This document shows, piece after piece, positions 1 to 6,081 of a DNA stretch of 8,717 nucleotides. Position 1 is the first letter of the stretch; the number at the start of each line of letters is the position of its first letter. The position numbers and the translations under genes are program-made. The stretch spans positions 1 to 8,717 of the forward strand of contig CAKSFY010000096.1 of the NCBI GenBank assembly GCA_934454035.1. Reading direction: 5' to 3'. Source of the stretch: an uncultured Clostridia bacterium. Lineage in GTDB: Bacteria > Bacillota > Clostridia > UBA1381. Under the pieces are notes generated by a model that saw nothing but the letters and a program-made list of their open reading frames with translations, did not search any database and was not told where the DNA came from.

Positions 1-6
1 TTGATA

Positions 7-121
7 GCAAGAAAAGAAATAATTTTATGAAAAATCAATTTTTTTGATTTTTCTACATACAAATGTTCAGACTAAAAAAATTATATTTTCTGTAATATGT
101 GCTTTTCTCTTCTTTTCTTGC
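7..121. repeat. 12-bp inverted repeat enclosing nested hairpins
   Basis: GCAAGAAAAGAA at 7-18 is the exact reverse complement of TTCTTTTCTTGC at 110-121. Between the arms are a perfect 10-bp hairpin (29-38 with 44-53) and a weaker one around 80-97. In RNA this could close a three-way junction. Few GC pairs support the arms, so thermodynamic stability is doubtful, and chance pairing of purine-rich with pyrimidine-rich tracts is possible. Confidence 0.35.
29..53 (-). terminator. AT-rich hairpin, possible weak terminator of the deacetylase transcript
   Basis: GAAAAATCAA (29-38) pairs perfectly with TTGATTTTTC (44-53) around a five-base T loop. It lies about 120 bases past the deacetylase stop, where a transcription end would be expected. 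The stem has only two GC pairs and no clean U-tract follows on the minus strand, so termination is tentative. The structure is symmetric and could act in either direction. Confidence 0.3.
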
Positions 122-134
122 GTTCCGGACTTTT

Positions 135-163
135 TTTACATCCACTTTATTTTATGATAATAT
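135..163 (+). promoter_or_regulatory. Plus-strand sigma-A-like promoter, antisense to the deacetylase
   Basis: TTTACA (135-140) and TAATAT (158-163) are separated by exactly 17 bases, with a TG at 155-156 giving an extended -10 (TGA before the hexamer). Transcription would run rightwards into the 3' end of the deacetylase gene on its antisense strand. No convincing plus-strand gene follows, so it would make an antisense or non-coding RNA if active. AT-rich sequence gives such matches by chance. Confidence 0.35.
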
Positions 164-173
164 CAAAAGCGTC

Positions 174-1024
174 TTATATCCTTATCGTTTCTCCCGAATC
201 AATGCAATAGCTTTCGCCGTCAATATCAACCCAAATCTTATATAATGTCGGGTTATATATTATTCTCCCGTCAGCACTGTAATGCAGCGAATAGTATGCA
301 TTAACATAGTTGTAAATTTCCATATTGGATGCATACCAAATATCGTCCCTGCCGCCAAGCTTTTTGCAAATATTTTCAATTAATTCCCAGTTATTGTTTT
401 GTTCAAATTCATATGTATGCCCCCACATATAGAACAATCTCGCAAAGCGGTTAGCTCCGTATACTTTCCCGGAAAATCAATATCTAAAAATTCATCTATA
501 TATTCCATTATTTTCGGATTTGAATGATGAGCGGTAGGCATCCACGCAAGAAAATCACCGGGAATATTAAACGAATTATTATCTGCCCCCAATGTTCTGG
601 CATATACAATGTCACATTCAGTCAAATAATTTCTTATCGTTTTATAATCAGCATCATTCTCAAAGTGTGTTATTCCCGAATCCGGATATGCACACCCTCT
701 TATGATAGTATTAAACCTGTTTTCCAAAGCGAGGCGGCAATCTAAAAATTCCTTTATTCCCTCAATAGGTCTTAAAAGTCCCGGTGCCCTGTGAAAATTT
801 CCGTGCACCGCAATCTCATGTCCTCTCGACAACACATATTTATGAATCTCTTCATCGGTCAGTTGATTGTTGATTCCGGTATTATAATTAAAAGTGCATT
901 TAAACCCATACTTTGTAATAATGTCGGAAAAGCGAAGATCTTCCTTTACTCCGTCATCATAGCTGAGCGTCACCGCCTTTGGCTTATTCCCCGGGAATCT
1001 TAAAAATCTGTATCTCAATTTCAT
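174..1024 (-). pseudogene. Polysaccharide deacetylase (NodB fold), split by a one-base frameshift
   Basis: This encodes a carbohydrate-esterase-4 style deacetylase that would remove acetyl groups from a glycan; the exact substrate is not evident. The start MKLRYRFLRF (ATG at 1024-1022) is preferred over an upstream in-frame start because the family homology begins there; AGGAG lies very close, only two bases before it. NodB-type motifs are visible: SYDDG with the D23/D24 pair, HGNFH with metal ligands H74 and H78, and YPDSG at 113-117, followed by a TAHH segment near 164-167. After DFPGK (residue 187) the frame shifts and the first reading frame runs out into unrelated residues. The other frame resumes with a family-typical C-terminus starting near RLFYMWGHTYEFE and ending at 174. 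Restoring one base at about 465-470 (a TTTCCC tract) gives one continuous 283-residue protein. No signal peptide is seen. It is either a young pseudogene or a sequencing/assembly indel, because the rest looks well conserved. Confidence 0.85.
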
Positions 1025-1054
1025 CACTCCTGTACAAATAATTAAAACAATTAT

Positions 1055-1083
1055 ATTGTAGCATAGCAATATTTGATTGTCAA
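1055..1083 (-). promoter_or_regulatory. Near-consensus housekeeping promoter of the deacetylase gene
   Basis: On the minus strand, TTGACA (1083-1078) is followed after exactly 17 bases by TACAAT (1060-1055). Transcription would start near 1048, leaving a leader of about two dozen bases before the ATG at 1024. It sits between the P-type ATPase stop (1109) and the deacetylase, so the deacetylase is probably transcribed independently of the ATPase. Confidence 0.75.
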
Positions 1084-1108
1084 TAACTATTTTTCGATTA
1101 TCGATTCA

Positions 1109-3301
1109 TCATGATAATTTAACAACCGCCGCGAAGATAAGTCCCGGTATTATAACGGCAGGAAACACCGCCGCGCCCGGCACAGAAAGCTCTGCAAGCT
1201 GCAAAAATGACGAAAATAAAATCACGGCACATACAAATCCTACCGCCGATATCAGTGCCAACATACCTCTGTATAAATTAAGCGGCAGACTTGCTTTAAC
1301 CACTCCTGCAAGGCTTATGATTCCAACCGAAAGATACATCAAAAGAGTACTTTGCTCTTTTTCAAGTCCGATAAATCCGGAAAGTACCGATAACGCGGCG
1401 CAGCACAAAAATACTGCAATTCCGTTCGGAAGAGCCTCTTTTACTGCCGTTTGCAAAAAGCTGCCTTCACATTTTTTGTCGTTTTTCTCAAATGACATAA
1501 AGAATGCCGGAAATGCCTCAATAGCTGCATCAATAAGTGTAATCTGAATCGGTATAAACGGGAAATCTTCATTAAGCAACAAGCAGAGAATGCACAAAAG
1601 CACTGAATAAATTGTCTTTATGAAAAACACTCCTGCGGACTTTGTAAGATTATTAATAACTCTGCGCCCCTCCGAAATAACATCTTTAAGCACACTGAAA
1701 TCGGAATCAATAAGTACCAGCTGAGCCGTTTGTTTTGCTGCGTCACATCCGCTGCCCATCGCTGCCGAACAATCCGCACATCGCATTGCCAAAAGGTCGT
1801 TTACACCGTCGCCTGTCATTGCAACTTTATGTCCCCTTTTCTGCATTGCTTCAATTAACATTTTTTTCTGTCCCGGAGTTACTCGTCCGAACACGGTATA
1901 TTTTTCGGCAATAACCTCCATATCACCGTCCGCAGCCTCACTCATATCAATATATAAATCCGCATTTTTAACTCCCGCACTTTGCGCAATCGCCGACGCA
2001 GCACAGGGATTATCCCCCGATATTATTTTTATATCTATACCTTGCGAATAAAAATATTTAACAGTCTCTTTTGCATTCTTTCTGATTTTGTCCGAAATCA
2101 CAATCATTCCTGCAATTTCCGCATTTTCCGGAACAACTTCGCCATTTACAAAAGCCGCAAAAAGAACTCTTTTGCCTGCTGCCATCAAATCATATGCCTC
2201 ATAAGGAACTGTTTTGCACAGCTTTTCCGGTGCTCCTATCACAAAAGCCGTTCCGTTCTCCATTGTAACCGAAGAATATTTCCTCTCCGATGAAAAAGGT
2301 TCACAGGCAACGCAGTTATAAGAATCTGTACACTTAAAATATTTTTTTAGCGCAAGATATGTTGAATTATTATCGTCCGTAAATTTAAGATAAGTTGACA
2401 TCAGTTTTTCAAATTCTTTTTCGTCAATATCGGCAGTAACCTTTTCTACCGACAAATTCCCCTCGGTTAAAGTGCCCGTTTTGTCAAGACATACCATATC
2501 GCAGTGAGCCAGATTCTCGAGAGAATGAAGTTCGCGCACCAAAACCCGTTTTTTTGAAAGACTTATAACGCCTGTCGCAAACCCTATGCTGATTAAAAGG
2601 ACAAGCCCCTTCGGAAGCATACCCAAAAGTCCCGCGGAGGTTGAAATAACCGCTTCTGCAACCGGCATATCCCTGAAAAAATAACCCTGCACAAACATAA
2701 GTATCCCGAGCGGAACTATAAAAAAGCTGGTGAATTTTGTAACCTTTTTCATAGACATAAGCATTTCCGAACCGCTTTGTTTAGTGCTTTTAAGCTCGTC
2801 CACCATTTTAGAAGTAAAGCTTTCATCATTTTCACAAATTACTTCCGCGCGGCATCTTCCCGATATAACGCTGCTGCCGGATAACAACAGGTCGCCGCTG
2901 CCCTTTTGCACAGGCTCCGATTCACCGGTCAGTATTGCTTCGTTAAGCTCTGCCGCACCGGACACTATCCTGCTGTCGCAGCAAATAACCGAGCCGCTCT
3001 CCGGGCAGAGAATATCGCCTTTTTTGATTTCGTCCGGCGATATGTTCAGTTCTTTGCCGTCTTTAAATATTTTTACTTTCGGAAGCGACAGGAGTGTGAG
3101 TTTTTCAATTTGACGCTTTGCCTTTATTTCCTGCACAATTCCTACTGCTGTATTGATTAAAATTACGAGGATAAAAAGTATGTTTTTCCATGCACCGACC
3201 GCTGCAAGCGCTATGGCAATCAGAAAATTCAATAGGTTGAATACCGTACAAATATTATCTTTTAAAATCTTAGGTACGGTCTTTGTTACATTTTTGTTCA
3301 T
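1109..3301 (-). CDS. Cation-translocating P-type ATPase, Exp7/CtpE-like
   Basis: A 730-residue membrane ATPase that would couple ATP hydrolysis to cation transport across the cytoplasmic membrane. Visible motifs in order: actuator TGES (125-128), the transmembrane-4 loop LPKGL (229-233), phosphorylation site CLDKTGTLTEG with D273, nucleotide-binding ERKYSSV (339-345), ISGDNP (427-432), FGRVTPGQK (471-479) and hinge TGDGVND (496-502). Hydrophobic helices lie around 22-55, 192-247 and 553-728. The CtpE/Exp7 class is inferred from the LENLAHCDMVCLDKTG region and overall layout; M. tuberculosis CtpE is linked to calcium, but the substrate here is unknown. The ATG at 3301 is preferred over GTG at 3313 because AGGAG (3317-3313) overlaps that GTG and lies 11 bases before the ATG. 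Two oddities: lysine replaces the usual glutamate of the PEGL motif, and the N-terminus lacks the cytosolic segment common in relatives, with a stop in frame just upstream. It follows the sigma operon and has its own ECF-like promoter candidate. Confidence 0.9.
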   Translation of the reverse strand: MNKNVTKTVPKILKDNICTVFNLLNFLIAIALAAVGAWKNILFILVILINTAVGIVQEIKAKRQIEKLTLLSLPKVKIFKDGKELNISPDEIKKGDILCPESGSVICCDSRIVSGAAELNEAILTGESEPVQKGSGDLLLSGSSVISGRCRAEVICENDESFTSKMVDELKSTKQSGSEMLMSMKKVTKFTSFFIVPLGILMFVQGYFFRDMPVAEAVISTSAGLLGMLPKGLVLLISIGFATGVISLSKKRVLVRELHSLENLAHCDMVCLDKTGTLTEGNLSVEKVTADIDEKEFEKLMSTYLKFTDDNNSTYLALKKYFKCTDSYNCVACEPFSSERKYSSVTMENGTAFVIGAPEKLCKTVPYEAYDLMAAGKRVLFAAFVNGEVVPENAEIAGMIVISDKIRKNAKETVKYFYSQGIDIKIISGDNPCAASAIAQSAGVKNADLYIDMSEAADGDMEVIAEKYTVFGRVTPGQKKMLIEAMQKRGHKVAMTGDGVNDLLAMRCADCSAAMGSGCDAAKQTAQLVLIDSDFSVLKDVISEGRRVINNLTKSAGVFFIKTIYSVLLCILCLLLNEDFPFIPIQITLIDAAIEAFPAFFMSFEKNDKKCEGSFLQTAVKEALPNGIAVFLCCAALSVLSGFIGLEKEQSTLLMYLSVGIISLAGVVKASLPLNLYRGMLALISAVGFVCAVILFSSFLQLAELSVPGAAVFPAVIIPGLIFAAVVKLS

Positions 3302-3308
3302 AAAAAAT

Positions 3309-3353
3309 ATCACTCCTGCATTTTGTTTTCATTCTATTACACGCAGGAGTGAT
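3309..3353 (-). promoter_or_regulatory. 11-bp inverted repeat with the ATPase ribosome binding site; possible terminator or translational switch
   Basis: Reading the minus strand, ATCACTCCTGC (3353-3343) pairs perfectly with GCAGGAGTGAT (3319-3309) across a 23-base loop, and the 3' arm is followed by A and six T residues. The stem plus T-run resembles a rho-independent terminator for the upstream three-gene operon. The 3' arm also contains AGGAG, the only good ribosome binding site for the ATPase, so the hairpin would hide it in read-through RNA. RNA started at the candidate promoter beside it would lack the 5' arm. The pairing is certain; the function is inferred. Confidence 0.55.
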
Positions 3354-3363
3354 AAAAAAGTTG
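3335..3363 (-). promoter_or_regulatory. Candidate ECF-type promoter of the P-type ATPase
   Basis: On the minus strand CAAC (3363-3360) is followed after 16 bases by CGTG (3343-3340) within GCGTGTAATA (3344-3335). The same ten bases occur upstream of the sigma gene at 5118-5109, also with an AAC element before them. Known ECF promoters of the SigW/SigM type have AAC at -35 and CGT at -10 about 16-17 bases apart. A start near 3333 would give a leader that keeps AGGAG but lacks the 5' arm of the hairpin. Confidence 0.4.
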
Positions 3364-3371
3364 AAAAAATT

Positions 3372-4277
3372 TTAATCTTGTTTTCGTCCACATTTCGGGC
3401 AATAATTATCTGTTCGCTTCAGAAGGTGTCCGCATCCGGTGCAAACAGTGCCTATTTTTTTGCCGCAGTAAGTGCAAAATGTATTTCCTTTCGGCTGAAC
3501 CGCACCGCAAAAAATACATATTCCGCTTATATGCTTATATATCAGATAAACCAAAACTCCGGCAAGGTTTGTAAACAGCACGATAATTCCCCACACCGGT
3601 GCCGATAATTTAGATTTTCTTGCATTTTGGTACACCCAAAGCGCAACAATAATCCAATATATCATAAACAAAAGCATGAAAACACAAGCCGCCGCTTTCA
3701 GTGACTCAATTCCGTATTGAACAGATGTCGGGCTGCTTATTACATACGCTTTTGTTCCGTCACTGCGTTTTCCGAGCAGGCTTATCAGGTACAAATTTTT
3801 ATTTTGAAAATTATCAAGGAAAAAATTATCCTCGTCGTATTCATCATGAATCTCTTTAAAATCATCCGCAAAAACGGACGAAATCATAAATTCATCTTTT
3901 TTTACAAAACGAAATACCGCATCGGAATTTTTTTCATTTTGCAAAAATCTGCTGCTATTCTCTTTTTTCAGATTAAATGTTTTTTCAGATGCAAATTCGG
4001 ATTTTTTTGCCGAGTATACCACATTGTTGCCGTTATCCAGTACCAGAACGTCGCGAATATCCTCCGATGCTGCCGCAAGAGTGTCAATAGTTCCATTGCT
4101 TTCATTTTCAAAATTTTCGCACGCTTTCTCATATTTTAAAGCAAGATTGATTCTGTCCCTGAAAATATACCCGACCGCACCGGCGCACGTAAGACCTGCC
4201 ACACACGCAATTATCAAAAACACAATAAAAATACGCTTAAAATTTCTTTTTTCAATAAACGAATTAAATCCGTCCAT
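3372..4277 (-). CDS. Membrane protein with extracytoplasmic domain and two C-terminal zinc ribbons
   Basis: A 301-residue protein of unknown function, third gene of the sigma-factor operon. The start is ATG at 4277, with AAAGGAG nine bases upstream; it overlaps the preceding gene by 14 bases, suggesting translational coupling. Layout: short basic N-terminus, transmembrane helix at about 15-38, an extracytoplasmic domain of roughly 40-190, two more helices at about 194-215 and 226-247, then a cytosolic tail with four CxxC pairs (C254/C257, C268/C271, C279/C282, C293/C296) forming two zinc ribbons. The outer domain contains a VLVLDNGNNVVYSA-like strand pattern reminiscent of PAS/Cache sensor folds, but this is not firm. 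The segment VYQNARKSK plus WGIIVLF before the ribbons resembles a module common in zinc-ribbon membrane proteins of Firmicutes. Its position suggests that it senses an envelope signal or controls the sigma factor; no canonical anti-sigma motif such as ZAS HxxxCxxC is seen. Confidence 0.85.
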   Translation of the reverse strand: MDGFNSFIEKRNFKRIFIVFLIIACVAGLTCAGAVGYIFRDRINLALKYEKACENFENESNGTIDTLAAASEDIRDVLVLDNGNNVVYSAKKSEFASEKTFNLKKENSSRFLQNEKNSDAVFRFVKKDEFMISSVFADDFKEIHDEYDEDNFFLDNFQNKNLYLISLLGKRSDGTKAYVISSPTSVQYGIESLKAAACVFMLLFMIYWIIVALWVYQNARKSKLSAPVWGIIVLFTNLAGVLVYLIYKHISGICIFCGAVQPKGNTFCTYCGKKIGTVCTGCGHLLKRTDNYCPKCGRKQD

Positions 4278-4530
4278 AATTCTCAGCTCCTTTACCCAAA
4301 ATAATCGGCAGTGCTGCCAAAATAATAACCCCTGCAAATATAACCGGGACAAACACCGTAAGCACATTTATCCCAAAAAATATAAGCATTGCCGGAATAA
4401 TAAGCAGAAGCACCGCAACCGACAAAAATATTTTTGTAAGGAGTGTTTCGCTTTTCTTTTGTTTGATTTCCGAACATTTCATATCTATTTCCGGTTCCAG
4501 CGCCCGAATCAAAATATCTGCATTATCCAT
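4264..4530 (-). CDS. Small two-helix membrane protein, candidate anti-sigma factor
   Basis: An 88-residue protein not recognised as a named family. Residues 1-30 are charged and probably cytosolic; two hydrophobic helices follow at about 31-52 and 56-78, joined by a very short loop, with a short polar tail. It starts four bases after the sigma-factor stop, and its ribosome binding site (GGGAGG, nine bases before ATG) is formed by the last sigma codons. Its 3' end overlaps the next gene. This coupling and the membrane topology fit a cognate anti-sigma factor with a short N-terminal sigma-binding segment, but that is inferred from position. It could also be a structural partner of the zinc-ribbon protein. 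Confidence 0.8.
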   Translation of the reverse strand: MDNADILIRALEPEIDMKCSEIKQKKSETLLTKIFLSVAVLLLIIPAMLIFFGINVLTVFVPVIFAGVIILAALPIILGKGAENYGRI

Positions 4531-4534
4531 ATCA

Positions 4535-5074
4535 TTATTCCTCCCTGTTAAATTTCATAAAACGCCGCAATTTTTTCGTTCCTTCATGTATCCTGCTCTT
4601 AACCGTCTTAAGAGGAACCCCTGTTATACTCTCTATTTCTTTTAGCGTGTACTCGTCTATATATTTAAGCCGTATAACCCGTGCCTGCTCCGGCGGCAGA
4701 GCGTCAATTTTTTGCAGCGCGTTTTCAAATCCCATATCCGACAAAACCTTATTTTCAACATTATCACCGTCTTGCGGCTCGTTTTCCGTAAGCTCGGAAA
4801 AAACAACTTTATTCCGCCTGATATAGTCGATAAAAGTATTTTTTGCAATCGTAATTATATACGTAGCAAAGGACGCTTTTCCGTCTGTTTTATAGCGGTC
4901 AATTGTGCGGATTACTTTTAAAAAAACCTCCTGCGTCAAATCCTCTGCGCAAATTTCATCATGTGAAAGCCTCACCAGATATTTTGTGACGTACGGGTAA
5001 AAGGTTCGTATAAGTTCTTCAAAAGCGGCTTTATCACCGTTTTGGCATCGCTTAATTATTTCTTTTTCATTCAC
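4535..5074 (-). CDS. ECF-family RNA polymerase sigma factor
   Basis: A 179-residue extracytoplasmic-function sigma factor that would redirect RNA polymerase to a small set of promoters. Region 2 spans about 10-90, with AEDLTQEVFLKV (43-54) and the region 2.3/2.4 stretch around residues 67-88 that melts and reads the -10 element. A variable linker follows at about 92-115. Region 4 spans about 117-173, with LPPEQARVIRLKY (126-138) and the helix-turn-helix at YTLKEIESITGVPLKTVKSR (142-161). Length is normal and there is no C-terminal extension. The start is GTG at 5074, with GGGGG ten bases upstream; a nearby ATG at 5076 is out of frame and meets TGA at once. It leads a three-gene operon and carries a candidate autoregulatory promoter. 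Confidence 0.93.
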   Translation of the reverse strand: MNEKEIIKRCQNGDKAAFEELIRTFYPYVTKYLVRLSHDEICAEDLTQEVFLKVIRTIDRYKTDGKASFATYIITIAKNTFIDYIRRNKVVFSELTENEPQDGDNVENKVLSDMGFENALQKIDALPPEQARVIRLKYIDEYTLKEIESITGVPLKTVKSRIHEGTKKLRRFMKFNREE

Positions 5075-5108
5075 ATTAACTGCGCCCCCTTTATCCGGTT
5101 CATCTGTA

Positions 5109-5139
5109 TATTACACGCTGATAAACAAGCTTTGGTTGG
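5109..5139 (-). promoter_or_regulatory. Candidate autoregulated ECF promoter of the sigma operon
   Basis: On the minus strand CCAACC (5139-5134) precedes GCGTGTAATA (5118-5109); AAC and CGTG are 17 bases apart. The layout matches the general ECF pattern (AAC at -35, CGT at -10) and the ten -10 bases are identical to those before the P-type ATPase. It lies about 35 bases upstream of the sigma GTG start. ECF sigma factors commonly transcribe their own operon. No better sigma-A promoter is visible in this 92-base gap. Confidence 0.45.
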
Positions 5140-5166
5140 AATAATTATTTTCCGCAAATAAATCTT

Positions 5167-6030
5167 CTACTTCACCAAAAGTAAAAGCGTACCGAGGACA
5201 AGTAAAATCAAGCCTGCCAATGACTTTTTTGTCAGTTTTTCCTTTAATACTGCATATGAAAAAGCAATCGTAACCAAAATACTTAATTTATCAATAGGCA
5301 CAACAATGCTTGCCGGTCCGTCCTGCAATGCCTTATAATAACAAAGCCATGACAATCCGGTTGTTATCCCCGACAGAATAAGGAACACAAAAACCTTAAT
5401 CGTTATCTTGTTTTCGTTTTGCCGGCTTTTGGTCACAAAAACAACCACCCATGCCATTATCAGCACTATAAAGGTTCGGACGGCAGTTCCCAGCGTTGAA
5501 TTAATGTCGGAAATACCTATCTTGCCCAAAACAGATGTAAGTGCCGCAAAAATTGCCGACAATACTGCCCATATAAGCCAATCGGATTTCTCGGATTGTT
5601 TTTTTCCCGAGTCACGCTTTTCTATCATCATATATGTACCTGCTCCGATTAAAACTATGCAAACGGCTTTCAGTCCGGTCATTTCTTCATGCAAAAAAAT
5701 AAAGGCAAGCAACATTGTCAGAATTGTGCTTGACTTATCAATAGGAGCAACCTTATTTACATCACCGTTTTTTAATGCCTTAAAATAGCATAGCCATGAG
5801 GCACCGGTTGCAAAACCGGATAATACAAGAAAAACAAGCGTTTTTGCGCTGATTTTAAAAACGCCGTCCTGTGCCCCGACAACAAAAACCATTATCCATG
5901 AAAAAATAAACACAACAATTGTTCTGATTGCAGTTCCGAGATTAGAATCTATATTTTTAATCCCGACCTTTGACAAAACTGCTGTTATTCCCGCAAAAAA
6001 AGCGGATAAGACCGCAAACGTAAGCCACAT
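5167..6030 (-). CDS. EamA/DMT-family transporter with two near-duplicate halves
   Basis: A 287-residue inner-membrane permease of the drug/metabolite transporter superfamily; the substrate cannot be told. Two EamA domains cover about 2-138 and 151-287, joined by a polar linker (KRDSGKKQSEKSD, 138-150). The halves align without gaps at an offset of 149 residues with about 45% identity by hand count. Shared blocks include AVLSA, LGTA-RT, the SWLCY-KAL block and PIDK. Each half has about five hydrophobic helices. ATG at 6030 is preferred because AAGGAG lies ten bases before it; an upstream GTG at 6039 overlaps the binding site. Single-domain relatives of one half (about 140 residues) are common in bacteria, so this looks like a fused tandem duplicate. 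It follows the HPt gene by 51 bases and may be co-transcribed. Confidence 0.9.
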   Translation of the reverse strand: MWLTFAVLSAFFAGITAVLSKVGIKNIDSNLGTAIRTIVVFIFSWIMVFVVGAQDGVFKISAKTLVFLVLSGFATGASWLCYFKALKNGDVNKVAPIDKSSTILTMLLAFIFLHEEMTGLKAVCIVLIGAGTYMMIEKRDSGKKQSEKSDWLIWAVLSAIFAALTSVLGKIGISDINSTLGTAVRTFIVLIMAWVVVFVTKSRQNENKITIKVFVFLILSGITTGLSWLCYYKALQDGPASIVVPIDKLSILVTIAFSYAVLKEKLTKKSLAGLILLVLGTLLLLVK

Positions 6031-6081
6031 AAAAAACACGCTCCTTCTTCATCTTGTATTCAGCGACTATTCGGCTACGTT

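Larger units (their letters stand above)
1..173. other. AT-rich non-coding region at left edge
   Basis: No plausible coding region is visible here on either strand. The stretch is very AT-rich and lies downstream of the deacetylase stop. It holds a perfect 12-bp inverted repeat (7-18 with 110-121), a nested 10-bp AT-rich hairpin (29-53) and a plus-strand promoter-like sequence (135-163), each listed separately. It may be an ordinary 3' intergenic region or part of a small untranslated RNA; the left boundary is not in the window. Confidence 0.6.

Noticed and set aside
1022..1031. Recurrence of CAGGAGTGAT before both the deacetylase and the P-type ATPase as a shared regulatory site
   Set aside because: The common part is mostly the Shine-Dalgarno sequence itself. 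Only the ATPase copy is part of an inverted repeat, so chance sharing is the simpler explanation.
1025..1069. Upstream in-frame start for the deacetylase (MLCYNIIVLIICTGV extension)
   Set aside because: It would add a hydrophobic stretch encoded by the promoter's own -10 and leader sequence. Family homology begins at MKLRYRFLRF, and the TTGACA/TACAAT promoter places transcription start downstream of the extended start.
1084..1108. Terminator hairpin after the P-type ATPase
   Set aside because: Only short palindromes (ATCATGAT, TCGATTATCGA) with no usable loop are present, and no real U-tract follows on the minus strand.
1077..1547. Plus-strand open frame of 156 codons
   Set aside because: It lies wholly opposite the P-type ATPase gene apart from its first bases, has no recognisable domain or ribosome binding site, and its composition is that of an antisense shadow. 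The same holds for the other plus-strand frames in the window.
4278..4367. Longer N-terminus for the zinc-ribbon membrane protein
   Set aside because: The extra 30 residues are cysteine- and leucine-rich shadow sequence of the overlapping 88-residue gene. The ATG at 4277 has a good AAAGGAG site at normal distance.
6040..6080. Possible third ECF promoter (TGAAAC, later CGCTGAATA) before the EamA gene
   Set aside because: The spacing between AAC and CGC is about 13 bases, too short, and the -10 core does not match GCGTGTAATA.
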